DNA from: JACQCF01 sp043742785
GTDB taxonomy: Bacteria; Omnitrophota; Gorgyraeia; Zapsychrales; Fredricksoniimonadaceae
Assembly (NCBI GenBank): GCA_043742785.1
Contig: JAYTXU010000050.1
Coordinates: 1-6,969, forward strand
Direction of reading: 5' to 3'
Length of the DNA stretch: 6,969 nucleotides
Shown here: positions 1 to 5,962 of the stretch, one piece after another
Numbering within the stretch: position 1 is the stretch's first letter
Layout: every line of letters begins with the position of its first letter
The notes under the pieces: model-generated
What the model was told of the DNA's origin: nothing
Databases searched by the model: none
Seen by the model: only the letters and a program-made list of their open reading frames with translations
Position numbers and translations under genes: made by a program

Positions 1-2
1 TA

Positions 3-416
3 AAAAAACCTGCCAAACGCTCTAAAATTGCCATAAAGAAAATTCCTAAGAAATCGAAATCTTCTAGAGTTTCTACGTTTAGCCAAAAGAAACCGCTTAA
101 ATCAGCTAAAATAGTTAAAATAGCCAAGATTTCAGTTTCTGCTAAATCTAAGAAACCACTAGTAGACTCTCATTTAGTTCAAGTAGGGGAGATTACTCAT
201 TATTTTGAGCGAATTAATGTTTGCGTGGTTAAAATTACTCAGGGAACAATCTTAATTGGAGATAAATTAACCATGGTAGGCCAGAAAAACAAGTTTATTC
301 AGAAGGTGTGGTCTATGCAAATTGAAAGTCAGGATGTTAAAGTAGCTAAAAAAGGGCAATTAATAGGATTGAAGGTGGATAAACCAGTAACGGTTGCAGA
401 TCTTGTTTATAAATAG
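3..416 (+). CDS. Partial CDS: basic-tailed EF-Tu domain-2-like protein (C-terminal part)
   Basis: The reading frame is open from the window edge (codons in phase with base 3) to the TAG at 414-416, giving 137 visible residues; the true start lies upstream. Residues 1-51 are extremely basic (20 Lys/Arg, no Asp or Glu, many KKP/AKS-type repeats), like the disordered tails of histone H1-like bacterial proteins. From about residue 58 to the end the sequence resembles the small 'translation elongation factor-like' family and the EF-Tu domain-2 beta-barrel also found at the C-terminus of U32 peptidases: VGEITHYFERINV, then a GTILIGDKLTMVG turn, then a VWSMQIES strand and AKKGQLIGLKV. Such barrels bind RNA or protein in translation factors; the basic tail suggests nucleic-acid contact. 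That role is inference. An internal GTG at 225 would cut the barrel in two and is not a credible start. The stop lies 21 nt before the pilin start. Confidence 0.75.
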   Translation, partial: KKPAKRSKIAIKKIPKKSKSSRVSTFSQKKPLKSAKIVKIAKISVSAKSKKPLVDSHLVQVGEITHYFERINVCVVKITQGTILIGDKLTMVGQKNKFIQKVWSMQIESQDVKVAKKGQLIGLKVDKPVTVADLVYK

Positions 417-431
417 AGGATATGGTATATT
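403..431 (+). promoter_or_regulatory. Candidate extended -10 promoter before the pilin gene
   Basis: TGGTATATT at 423-431 is an extended -10 element (TGn followed by TATATT at 426-431). TTGTTT at 403-408 matches half of a -35 hexamer at a 17-nt spacing. The predicted start of transcription falls on or next to the A of the pilin ATG at 438, so transcripts from here would be leaderless, which fits the lack of a properly spaced Shine-Dalgarno sequence. It shares 12 of 14 bases (418-431) with the promoter before the Ppx-like gene. The call is from sequence alone. Confidence 0.4.
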
Positions 432-437
432 AAGATC

Positions 438-629
438 ATGAAGGCAAAAAAAGGGCAAAACATCGTAGAATATATCCTCTTGGCTGTGGCCGTTATCCTC
501 GTTTTTTTGGTTATTTTAAATCCGCAATCAGGTCCTCTTAAGAATTCTGTGGAAAGAACGATTAATAGTACCGTAGATAAAATCAATGAGTTGGGTCAGA
601 ACAATTCAAATACTATTCGTTTTCAATGA
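438..629 (+). CDS. Flp-like class III prepilin (type IVb pilin)
   Basis: This 63-residue protein has the layout of a Flp/Tad-type prepilin: a short basic leader (MKAKKG), a predicted prepilin-peptidase site after Gly6, then mature QNIVEYILLA with Glu at mature position 5 and Tyr at position 6, the conserved Glu-Tyr pair of Flp pilins, running into a hydrophobic helix to about residue 27. A short polar tail follows, rich in Asn, Ser and Thr. The mature length of about 57 residues is normal for Flp subunits. It would be held in the inner membrane by its helix, processed by a TadV-like peptidase and polymerised by a Tad secretion machine; none of that machinery is in this window. The ATG at 438 has no well-placed Shine-Dalgarno sequence (AGAGGA at 415-420 is about 17 nt away). 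The stop overlaps the next start by 4 nt. It could instead be a pseudopilin-like membrane protein. Confidence 0.8.
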   Translation: MKAKKGQNIVEYILLAVAVILVFLVILNPQSGPLKNSVERTINSTVDKINELGQNNSNTIRFQ

Positions 630-1045
630 AAATAAGTGTTACTCAGAAAAATCTTATTCGTCGTTATTTAATTTGGGGGTATAAGTCCACTAAAGAGTCT
701 TTTGAACGGATTGAACGTAAAATGACTCAATTGATGGTGGATGAACATCTATTAAAGACATTGCAGAGATTTGAGAAAAAAGAAGGAAAGAATCAGAAAG
801 ATTATCAGAAATTTATTGAAGAGTTTGTTAAGTATATGGCTCATAAAAAGCAGGATGAGCGGACACAGAAATTTTCTGATGGGAATGACAAGGTTTTAAA
901 TGGTGAGTATTTGTATTTAAGAAACCGTCTGAAAGCAATCGAAGGGGCTATTAAATATTTTTTAGGTGCTCTTGAGCTTAAGAAAATTGAATCGCTCTAT
1001 GAAAAAGAATTTGTTGAACGTATTTTAAAATCTAGGGAACATTAA
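626..1045 (+). CDS. Unrecognised charged cytoplasmic protein, coupled to the pilin gene
   Basis: I do not recognise this 139-residue protein. It has no signal peptide or membrane segment, is rich in Lys, Glu and Arg, and reads as mostly helical (for example YKSTKESFERIERKMTQL near residues 19-36 and AIEGAIKYFLGALELKKIES further on). Its ATG overlaps the pilin stop in an ATGA arrangement at 626-629, so it is probably translated by coupling to the pilin and made in proportion to it. The overlap and the shared direction suggest a function linked to pilin handling, such as a cytoplasmic accessory protein, but nothing in the sequence proves that. The following gene starts within 10 nt of its stop. 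Confidence 0.7.
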   Translation: MKISVTQKNLIRRYLIWGYKSTKESFERIERKMTQLMVDEHLLKTLQRFEKKEGKNQKDYQKFIEEFVKYMAHKKQDERTQKFSDGNDKVLNGEYLYLRNRLKAIEGAIKYFLGALELKKIESLYEKEFVERILKSREH

Positions 1046-1053
1046 GAGTGATT

Positions 1054-1524
1054 ATGAATATTTTTTTTCTTATTATAATAGTATTAATGATGAATATTCG
1101 TTTCTCTCAGGCGGCAATTGAAGTTTATTCAGCAGGGAAGCACTTTAATACTTTTGAGGATTACAAGAAGGTGAATCAGAATGCCACTGTTTTGCCCGTT
1201 AAAATAATTGAGCCTGTATTTCAGGTGAAAGAAGCTCCTCCTGTCCTAGATCCCGGTTTGCAGAAGATGAGTAATTTAAGTTACAATAATGGAGTTTCTC
1301 ATGTGGTGTTTAATTTTGAGCAAAATTGGAAAAATCCCAAACCTAGATTTATTGTAGGCTCCGATCAACTTGAGTATGCTATTGCCCAAGCGATGAAGAA
1401 TCAGCATGAGCCTACCTTGGTTATTTCTGATCCTAAAAAATTACGTATTATGTCTTTTGATCCGCAGCAGAATATATCTTTTAAAGGAAGCACTAAGAAG
1501 TTAGACAAAACGATTAAGAAATAG
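1054..1524 (+). CDS. Unrecognised secreted protein
   Basis: A protein of 156 residues with a hydrophobic N-terminus (FFLIIIVLMM, residues 4-13) and a plausible signal peptidase I site after Ser-Gln-Ala at residue 20, so the mature protein should start near AIEVYSAG and act outside the cytoplasm. The n-region has no Lys or Arg, which is unusual for a signal peptide. No transmembrane segment follows. The mature part has a Pro-rich stretch (EAPPVLDPG) and ends in a Lys-rich tail. I do not recognise the family. I chose ATG 1054 because AAGAG at 1044-1048 lies 5 nt before it; a GTG at 1048 in the same frame would add two residues and overlaps that AAGAG. It follows the charged protein by 8 nt and is probably in the same operon as the pilin, perhaps as a periplasmic or surface partner. 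Confidence 0.7.
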   Translation: MNIFFLIIIVLMMNIRFSQAAIEVYSAGKHFNTFEDYKKVNQNATVLPVKIIEPVFQVKEAPPVLDPGLQKMSNLSYNNGVSHVVFNFEQNWKNPKPRFIVGSDQLEYAIAQAMKNQHEPTLVISDPKKLRIMSFDPQQNISFKGSTKKLDKTIKK

Positions 1525-1556
1525 GATAATATCTTAGATTAAAAAAAGGGGGAAAT

Positions 1557-1748
1557 ATGAGTGAAGAAAAAAAGGAAGAATGTTGCGGTACAAAAGGTAG
1601 TGGTAGTTGCTGTGGTGGGGTTAAGAAGCTTATTGTAGCTTTGGCTTTCGCTTTAATAGTTTTTACTCTTGGGTATACTTTTGGTAAAGGCTATTGTCCA
1701 TTTAGCTCTAGTCCATGTCAAAAAATGTGTCCAATCACACAAAAATAA
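1557..1748 (+). CDS. Small Cys-rich single-span membrane protein
   Basis: A 63-residue protein with a strong ribosome site (A-rich run then GGGGG at 1548-1552, 4 nt before the ATG). Residues 1-8 are acidic/basic, followed by CCGTKGSGSCCGG, a pair of Cys-Cys doublets at 9-10 and 18-19 flanked by Gly and Ser. One hydrophobic helix spans about residues 25-42. A further C-x6-C-x3-C arrangement (Cys47, 54, 58) lies on the other side of the membrane. Seven cysteines in 63 residues suggest metal or Fe-S binding, or disulphide chemistry on one face, but no named family is recognised. With Lys23-Lys24 before the helix, the N-terminus is probably cytoplasmic. It is the last gene before a terminator hairpin; the 32-nt gap to the previous gene permits either read-through or a weak own promoter. 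Confidence 0.7.
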   Translation: MSEEKKEECCGTKGSGSCCGGVKKLIVALAFALIVFTLGYTFGKGYCPFSSSPCQKMCPITQK

Positions 1749-1764
1749 TTTAAAAATGTTGTAC

Positions 1765-1795
1765 AGAGCCCCTATCGATGTGATGGGGGCTCTTT
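1765..1795 (+). terminator. Hairpin terminator after the Cys-rich protein gene
   Basis: AGAGCCCC at 1765-1772 pairs perfectly with GGGGCTCT at 1786-1793. The stem can be extended inward by four more pairs (one G-T wobble), leaving a 5-nt loop at 1777-1781. The sequence after the stem is TTATTAA rather than a pure T run, so termination may be incomplete and slyD could be partly served by read-through. Confidence 0.75.
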
Positions 1796-1801
1796 ATTAA
1801 G

Positions 1802-1808
1802 AAAGAGG
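1802..1808 (+). promoter_or_regulatory. Ribosome binding site that fixes the slyD start
   Basis: AAAGAGG ends 6 nt before GTG 1815, a standard distance, but abuts the in-frame TTG at 1809 with no spacer. This selects GTG 1815 as the start. Confidence 0.75.
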
Positions 1809-1814
1809 TTGATT

Positions 1815-2285
1815 GTGTCTAAAGAAGTGATTTCATTTAATTATAAGTTAACCGATAAAGACCAAAAAATTCTTGATGCATCTACTGAAGGACATCCCCT
1901 TATTTTTATGACTGAATCAGGTCAAATTATTCCTGGCTTAGAGAGTGTTTTAATGCAGATGGTTTCTAAAGAGAAGAAAACAGTAACCATTCTTGCAAAA
2001 GAGGGTTATGGAATCTATAACCAAACCTTGGTTTATAAGGTTTCGCGCAGTAAATTACCAACGACAAAAATTAATATAGGGGATGTGTTTGAAGCGGGTA
2101 ATGGCCAGAGCAGTTCTCCTGTATCGGTTATTCATATTGAGAATGATGAAATTACTTTGGATGGGAATCATCCATTAGCAGGCCAGGATTTAACCTTTGA
2201 AGTTGAAATTATTGAAAAAAGAAGAGCTACCGTTGATGAAGTGGCTCATGGTCATGTTCATGGGACAGGCGGTTGTCACCACTGA
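1815..2285 (+). CDS. slyD: SlyD-type FKBP peptidyl-prolyl isomerase
   Basis: This 156-residue protein is a cytoplasmic FKBP-type prolyl cis-trans isomerase and chaperone of the SlyD family. Visible landmarks: an FKBP N-terminal strand (VISFNYKLTD), the IIPGLESVL turn (residues 38-46), the KEGYGIYNQTLV segment, an insert-in-flap chaperone domain in the middle (about 74-115), and the family signature DGNHPLAGQ (116-124) followed by LTFEVEII. After this comes AHGHVHG, as in E. coli SlyD, then a much shorter tail ending GTGGCHH. The tail has five His and one Cys within its last 12 residues, so metal binding (Ni, Zn) is likely but with far fewer ligands than the E. coli protein, whose tail is about 45 residues long. 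The gene stands between two hairpins and appears monocistronic. The GTG start is chosen by AAAGAGG at 1802-1808. No clear promoter is visible in front. Confidence 0.93.
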   Translation: MSKEVISFNYKLTDKDQKILDASTEGHPLIFMTESGQIIPGLESVLMQMVSKEKKTVTILAKEGYGIYNQTLVYKVSRSKLPTTKINIGDVFEAGNGQSSSPVSVIHIENDEITLDGNHPLAGQDLTFEVEIIEKRRATVDEVAHGHVHGTGGCHH

Positions 2286-2300
2286 GAATTTATGAATAAT

Positions 2301-2345
2301 GCCCTATCTATCAGTCTGAGTTCTCTGATAAACGGGCGTTTTTTT
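2301..2345 (+). terminator. Rho-independent terminator after slyD
   Basis: GCCC at 2301-2304 pairs with GGGC at 2334-2337, and an inner stem TATCAG (2309-2314) pairs with CTGATA (2325-2330), separated by a small internal loop and capped by a 10-nt loop. A run of seven T follows (2339-2345). It separates slyD from the downstream polyphosphate operon. Confidence 0.85.
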
Positions 2346-2356
2346 ATAAAGGGATG

Positions 2357-2365
2357 TGGTATACT
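2357..2365 (+). promoter_or_regulatory. Extended -10 promoter of the ppx-like/ppk/ROK operon
   Basis: TGGTATACT gives a TGn extension and a TATACT hexamer (2360-2365). No good -35 is seen at the expected distance, where the T-tract of the preceding terminator lies, as is common for extended -10 promoters. The expected transcript start is near 2372, giving a leader of about 33 nt. Bases 2352-2365 match the element before the pilin gene at 12 of 14 positions. Confidence 0.6.
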
Positions 2366-2372
2366 TTGTAGG

Positions 2373-2390
2373 GTTTAGAAGCTGTTTAGA
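2373..2390 (+). repeat. 7-4-7 direct repeat in the operon leader (possible operator)
   Basis: GTTTAGA occurs at 2373-2379 and again at 2384-2390, separated by AGCT, so the two copies lie 11 nt apart, one helical turn. This is the geometry of Pho-box half sites (two 7-mers with a 4-nt spacer), and TTTAGA differs by one base from the Bacillus PhoP half-site TT(A/C/T)ACA. It would lie just downstream of the predicted transcript start. Chance cannot be excluded for so short a repeat. Confidence 0.35.
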
Positions 2391-2404
2391 CTGAAAGGAT
2401 TGGT

Positions 2405-3940
2405 ATGCGTTTTGGAGTTATCGATATAGGTTCTTCTTCCACCAAGCTGCTTATTGGGGAACGCCATGGGGAAGACATTAAGATTATTGAGTCGCTGAAG
2501 AATAATGTCCCTTTAGGGCGTCATGCCTTCTTAAAAAGTCGTATTCCTCAGACTATTATCAATCAAACCGCTGTCATCTTACAAAAGTATAAAGATACTC
2601 TTAAGGAATATGATGTAACTGATGTTTCGGTGATTGCTACTACTGCTGTCCGTGAAGCTAGAAACCAGGATATTTTCTTAGATACAGTTTTGCGTAAGAC
2701 AGGTTTTAAAATTGAAGTCCTTAACGTTGGAGACGTTGTCTATTATATTGATTATTTTCTTTCCCATAAATTAAAGAAGACTTATCCTGTTGGGGAAAAG
2801 AATCTATTGATTGCGGAATTGGGAGCAGGAAGTCTGGATATGTCGGTGATGGCTCATGGCTTGACGCTCATGAATATTGGTTTTCCCATTGGGACGCTTC
2901 GTTTGTCTCAATTTATGGATAACCTGGATGGTTCTATGCAGGAAATTCATGAGGCAACGGAGGAGTATATTGAGAATGAGATTTTATTCTTAAAGAAAAA
3001 TAATCCTGGTCTTTTGATTGATGATATTATTCTTATTGACGAAAACTATTCTGTTTTTATTCAGAATATCCTCCCTAATAAACGTCGGGATTCAGATTTC
3101 TTTAAGTTCAAAGCCTCTGAAGCTCAAGAGTTTTTATCGCGTTTGCGTCAAATGAATGCGGAAGAAATAGCTAGAACTTATAATATTCCTGCGGATATTT
3201 CTACGACGATTATTGGTTTTGCTATTATTCTTAACACGTTATTTAAATTAAATAAAAATGAGCATGTATACATTTTAGAGGCCTCCCTCTCAGAAGCTAT
3301 TTTAGCTAATCAAATGTTTCGTTTGGAAGCAACTGAGAAGACAGATAAATTAAGTCAGTTGATTTCTGTTGCTCATTTTATTTGCCGTAAATACGGGATG
3401 GATTTGGATCATTTAAAGCATGTTGCTTTTATTACGGATCAATTGTTTGATGCTTTTAAAGATATTCTAGGGTTAGGACAGCAGGATCGTAACTATTTGA
3501 TTTTGGCGGCTTATTTTCATGATTTAGGGATGTTTATTAATAATCGCGCTCATCATAAACATAGTGAATATATTATCAGTTCATCGAATTTGTTTCGCTT
3601 AACAGAGGATGAGATTAATATCATTGCCTGTATTGCTCGCTATCATAGACGTTCCCCTCCTCTAAAGACTCATTTGGTTTATAATTCGTTATCTTCCAAT
3701 CAACAGATTTTGGTGCAGAAGTTAAGCGCGCTTTTACGTATTGCCAATGCCTTGGATCGTTCCCATAAGCAAAAGGCTAAACGTTTAGATGTTAAGTTTA
3801 ATGCCGCTGGAGATGCAACGATTGTTGTCTTTACGCATGAGAATTTTTTATTAGAAAAAGAAAATTTCTTAGAGAAGAAAGAATTGTTTGAGGAAATTAC
3901 TGGTAATAAATTAACCTTAACAGTCAAGAGTCAGGATTAG
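2405..3940 (+). CDS. Divergent Ppx/GppA-family protein with HD domain
   Basis: At 511 residues this matches full-length exopolyphosphatase/guanosine pentaphosphatase proteins (E. coli Ppx is 513). An ASKHA-fold Ppx/GppA region (about 1-305) is followed by an HD domain (about 320-455) and a C-terminal strand/helix region. The first phosphate loop is kept (DIGSSSTKL, residues 7-15), as is ATTAVREARN near 79. In the HD part, HD (372-373), the HHKHSEYI segment (383-390), ARYHRRS (411-417) and ALDRSHKQ (449-456) are typical of the family. However, my alignment places Val111 where E. coli has catalytic Glu121, and GAGSLD (140-145) replaces GGGSTE, changing Glu150 to Asp; the later Gly-rich GASGT motif is missing (no Gly at all in 203-270) and DGALREG has become EASLSEA. 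The HD domain has Asn448 where the last metal-binding Asp is expected. It may be inactive, altered in substrate, or regulatory. AAAGGA at 2394-2399 supports the ATG. It is the first gene of a three-gene operon. Confidence 0.88.
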   Translation: MRFGVIDIGSSSTKLLIGERHGEDIKIIESLKNNVPLGRHAFLKSRIPQTIINQTAVILQKYKDTLKEYDVTDVSVIATTAVREARNQDIFLDTVLRKTGFKIEVLNVGDVVYYIDYFLSHKLKKTYPVGEKNLLIAELGAGSLDMSVMAHGLTLMNIGFPIGTLRLSQFMDNLDGSMQEIHEATEEYIENEILFLKKNNPGLLIDDIILIDENYSVFIQNILPNKRRDSDFFKFKASEAQEFLSRLRQMNAEEIARTYNIPADISTTIIGFAIILNTLFKLNKNEHVYILEASLSEAILANQMFRLEATEKTDKLSQLISVAHFICRKYGMDLDHLKHVAFITDQLFDAFKDILGLGQQDRNYLILAAYFHDLGMFINNRAHHKHSEYIISSSNLFRLTEDEINIIACIARYHRRSPPLKTHLVYNSLSSNQQILVQKLSALLRIANALDRSHKQKAKRLDVKFNAAGDATIVVFTHENFLLEKENFLEKKELFEEITGNKLTLTVKSQD

Positions 3941-3941
3941 T

Positions 3942-5960
3942 ATGGAATTAAAAGATAAATTTATTCATCGAGACCTAAGCTGGTTGGAATTTAATCGCAG
4001 GGTATTGGAAGAGGCTGCTGATGAACAAAATCCTTTACTGGAGCGTTTGAAGTTCTTAAGTATTTTTACAACTAATCTTGATGAGTTTTATATGGTGCGT
4101 GTGGCAGGAGTTAAGAAACTTCTAGATTCAGGGTATAATCGTAAAGATCAGTTTGGATTTTCTCCTCAAGATCTTTTTAGCGATATCAAATTAAAGGCAG
4201 ATAGTTTAGTTAAAGATCTTTATGAGATTTATACGGGATCGATAAAATCAAGTTTAGAAAAGAACAAAATATATTTAAAGAACGTTGATGAGTTAAGCGA
4301 AGTCCAAAAGAAGTTCGTTAAACGTTATTTTGATATAACGCTTTATCCTATTATAACGCCCATGGCGGTTGATCAGGGGCACCCGTTTCCTGTTTTACCA
4401 GCTAAGACGATTGCCTTGGCTGTATCCATTACCCGTTCAGATAAAAATCACCTGGCTATTATCCCTGTTCCTAAATCTGTGCCTAGACTTTTAAAGCTTC
4501 CTTCAGAAGGGGAAGAGTTTAATTACATTCTTATTGATCATATTATTAAGGAGAATCTTAAAGACTTTTTTAAAGGCTATAAGATTCACTCAGCATCTGA
4601 ATTTCGTCTTTTAAGGGATAGTGAAATTGCCTTTGATGAAGAATTTGCTCCTAATTTGCTTAAAGCGATGGAGAAAGAATTAAAAAAACGTACGAGCGCC
4701 AAGACGGTATATGTTCAAATGGAGCAGGGGGCTAATGAAGAATTAGTGGATACCCTTTGTAATGGTTTAGTTTTTCCAAAAGAAGAAATTATTTTTATTC
4801 CTTCTGATTTAGATTTAGCTTTTTTCTTTGAAATGGCCAATAGCATCGATAATCCTGGTGTGCGTTTTGGATCTTATGTGCCTTCTAAAACCCAATATGA
4901 GAATATCTTTGATAAAATTAAGGAAGAAGATTTTATTATTCACATGCCTTTTCAATCGTTTTTCCCAACTGAAGATTTAATTCAAACTGCTGCTAAGGAT
5001 CCGGATGTTTTAGCTATCAAAATGACTTTATATCGAACCAATGAAGATTCTAATATTATTAAAGCACTGATGGAGGCCGCTAAACGCCGTAAACAGGTGA
5101 CCGTGGTTGTGGAAATTAAAGCTCGTTTTGAAGAAGAAAAGAATATTCAATGGGCGCGTGAACTTGAACAGGCGGGATGTCATGTGATTTATGGGATTGC
5201 TGGATTAAAGATCCATTCTAAGATGAGTTTAATTGTTCGCAGGGAAGAAGGCCGTATCCGTCGTTATGTTCACCTAGCTACGGGTAATTACAATGAGAAA
5301 ACAGCGCGTGTTTATACGGATATCGGTTATTTTACTGCTAACGATGATTTTGCAAGAGACGTGGCTGACGTTTTTAATGTTATCACCGGTTATTCTCAAC
5401 CAAGTCCTTGGAAGAGGATCATTTCTTCACCGTATGATCTGCGTAAATATTTCTTTGATTTGATTGATAGAGAGATAGAGTTTCATTCCAAACATAAGAA
5501 CGGGTTGATTATTGCTAAGATGAATTCTTTAGAAGATATTCAAATGATTGAGAAGCTTTATACAGCGTCTCAGGCAGGGGTGAAGATTAAATTGATGGTT
5601 CGTGGTATTTGTTGTTTAATTCCAGGTGTTGAGGGGTTAAGTGAGAATATTGAAGTTAGAAGTATTGTTGGTCAATTCTTGGAACATTCACGAATTTTTC
5701 TTTTTAATAACAATGGGATTCCAAGAGTCTTTTTATCTTCCGCTGATTGGATGACTCGCAATTTTGACCGACGTGTGGAGCTTTTGTTTGAGATTACGAA
5801 GAGCGAAATAAAAACTCATTTACAATTTATATTGGAGAATTATTTGAAGGACACCCTGAAGGCTCGTGTATTAAAGAATGATCAAACCTATGCCCGCCTT
5901 GTGAACAATAAAGTTTCTTTTGGAGCTCAGGAATATTTTATTAACCATTATACTCGATAA
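3942..5960 (+). CDS. ppk: Polyphosphate kinase (PPK1)
   Basis: PPK1 reversibly moves the terminal phosphate of ATP onto polyphosphate through a phospho-histidine. The 672-residue protein is slightly short for the family (about 690) but complete. The N-terminal domain opens with RDLSWLEFNRRVL (10-22) and has TTNLDEFYMVRVAG with the nucleotide-contacting Asn45. The middle domain carries TPMAVDQGHPFPVL (139-152). The two phospholipase-D-like C-terminal domains hold the catalytic residues: Arg365 in LYRT, Arg395 in KARFEEEKN, the phospho-acceptor His425 in GLKIHSKM, YVHLATGNYNEKTAR (442-456), and the second His582 in FLEHSRIFLF. They correspond to E. coli Arg375, Arg405, His435 and His592. The enzyme is expected in the cytoplasm or at the membrane. 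It starts 1 nt after the Ppx-like stop with AGGA at 3933-3936 inside the preceding gene's end, so the two are co-transcribed and probably translationally coupled. Confidence 0.97.
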   Translation: MELKDKFIHRDLSWLEFNRRVLEEAADEQNPLLERLKFLSIFTTNLDEFYMVRVAGVKKLLDSGYNRKDQFGFSPQDLFSDIKLKADSLVKDLYEIYTGSIKSSLEKNKIYLKNVDELSEVQKKFVKRYFDITLYPIITPMAVDQGHPFPVLPAKTIALAVSITRSDKNHLAIIPVPKSVPRLLKLPSEGEEFNYILIDHIIKENLKDFFKGYKIHSASEFRLLRDSEIAFDEEFAPNLLKAMEKELKKRTSAKTVYVQMEQGANEELVDTLCNGLVFPKEEIIFIPSDLDLAFFFEMANSIDNPGVRFGSYVPSKTQYENIFDKIKEEDFIIHMPFQSFFPTEDLIQTAAKDPDVLAIKMTLYRTNEDSNIIKALMEAAKRRKQVTVVVEIKARFEEEKNIQWARELEQAGCHVIYGIAGLKIHSKMSLIVRREEGRIRRYVHLATGNYNEKTARVYTDIGYFTANDDFARDVADVFNVITGYSQPSPWKRIISSPYDLRKYFFDLIDREIEFHSKHKNGLIIAKMNSLEDIQMIEKLYTASQAGVKIKLMVRGICCLIPGVEGLSENIEVRSIVGQFLEHSRIFLFNNNGIPRVFLSSADWMTRNFDRRVELLFEITKSEIKTHLQFILENYLKDTLKARVLKNDQTYARLVNNKVSFGAQEYFINHYTR

Positions 5961-5962
5961 TT

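Noticed and set aside
1048..1053. GTG at 1048 as start of the secreted protein
   Set aside because: The likely Shine-Dalgarno AAGAG (1044-1048) overlaps this codon and is well placed only for ATG 1054. The difference is two residues and remains open.
1501..1530. Promoter before the Cys-rich protein (TTAGAC, 18-nt spacer, GATAAT)
   Set aside because: Both hexamers are imperfect and the -10 lacks the first T; in AT-rich DNA such matches are common. Read-through from the preceding genes is equally likely.
1809..1814. TTG at 1809 as start of slyD
   Set aside because: The Shine-Dalgarno AAAGAGG ends at 1808, leaving no spacer; GTG 1815 has the right distance.
3700..3927. 75-codon open frame on the minus strand
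   Set aside because: It lies entirely within the conserved C-terminal part of the Ppx-like gene, lacks a ribosome site and resembles no protein; it is a shadow of the real gene.
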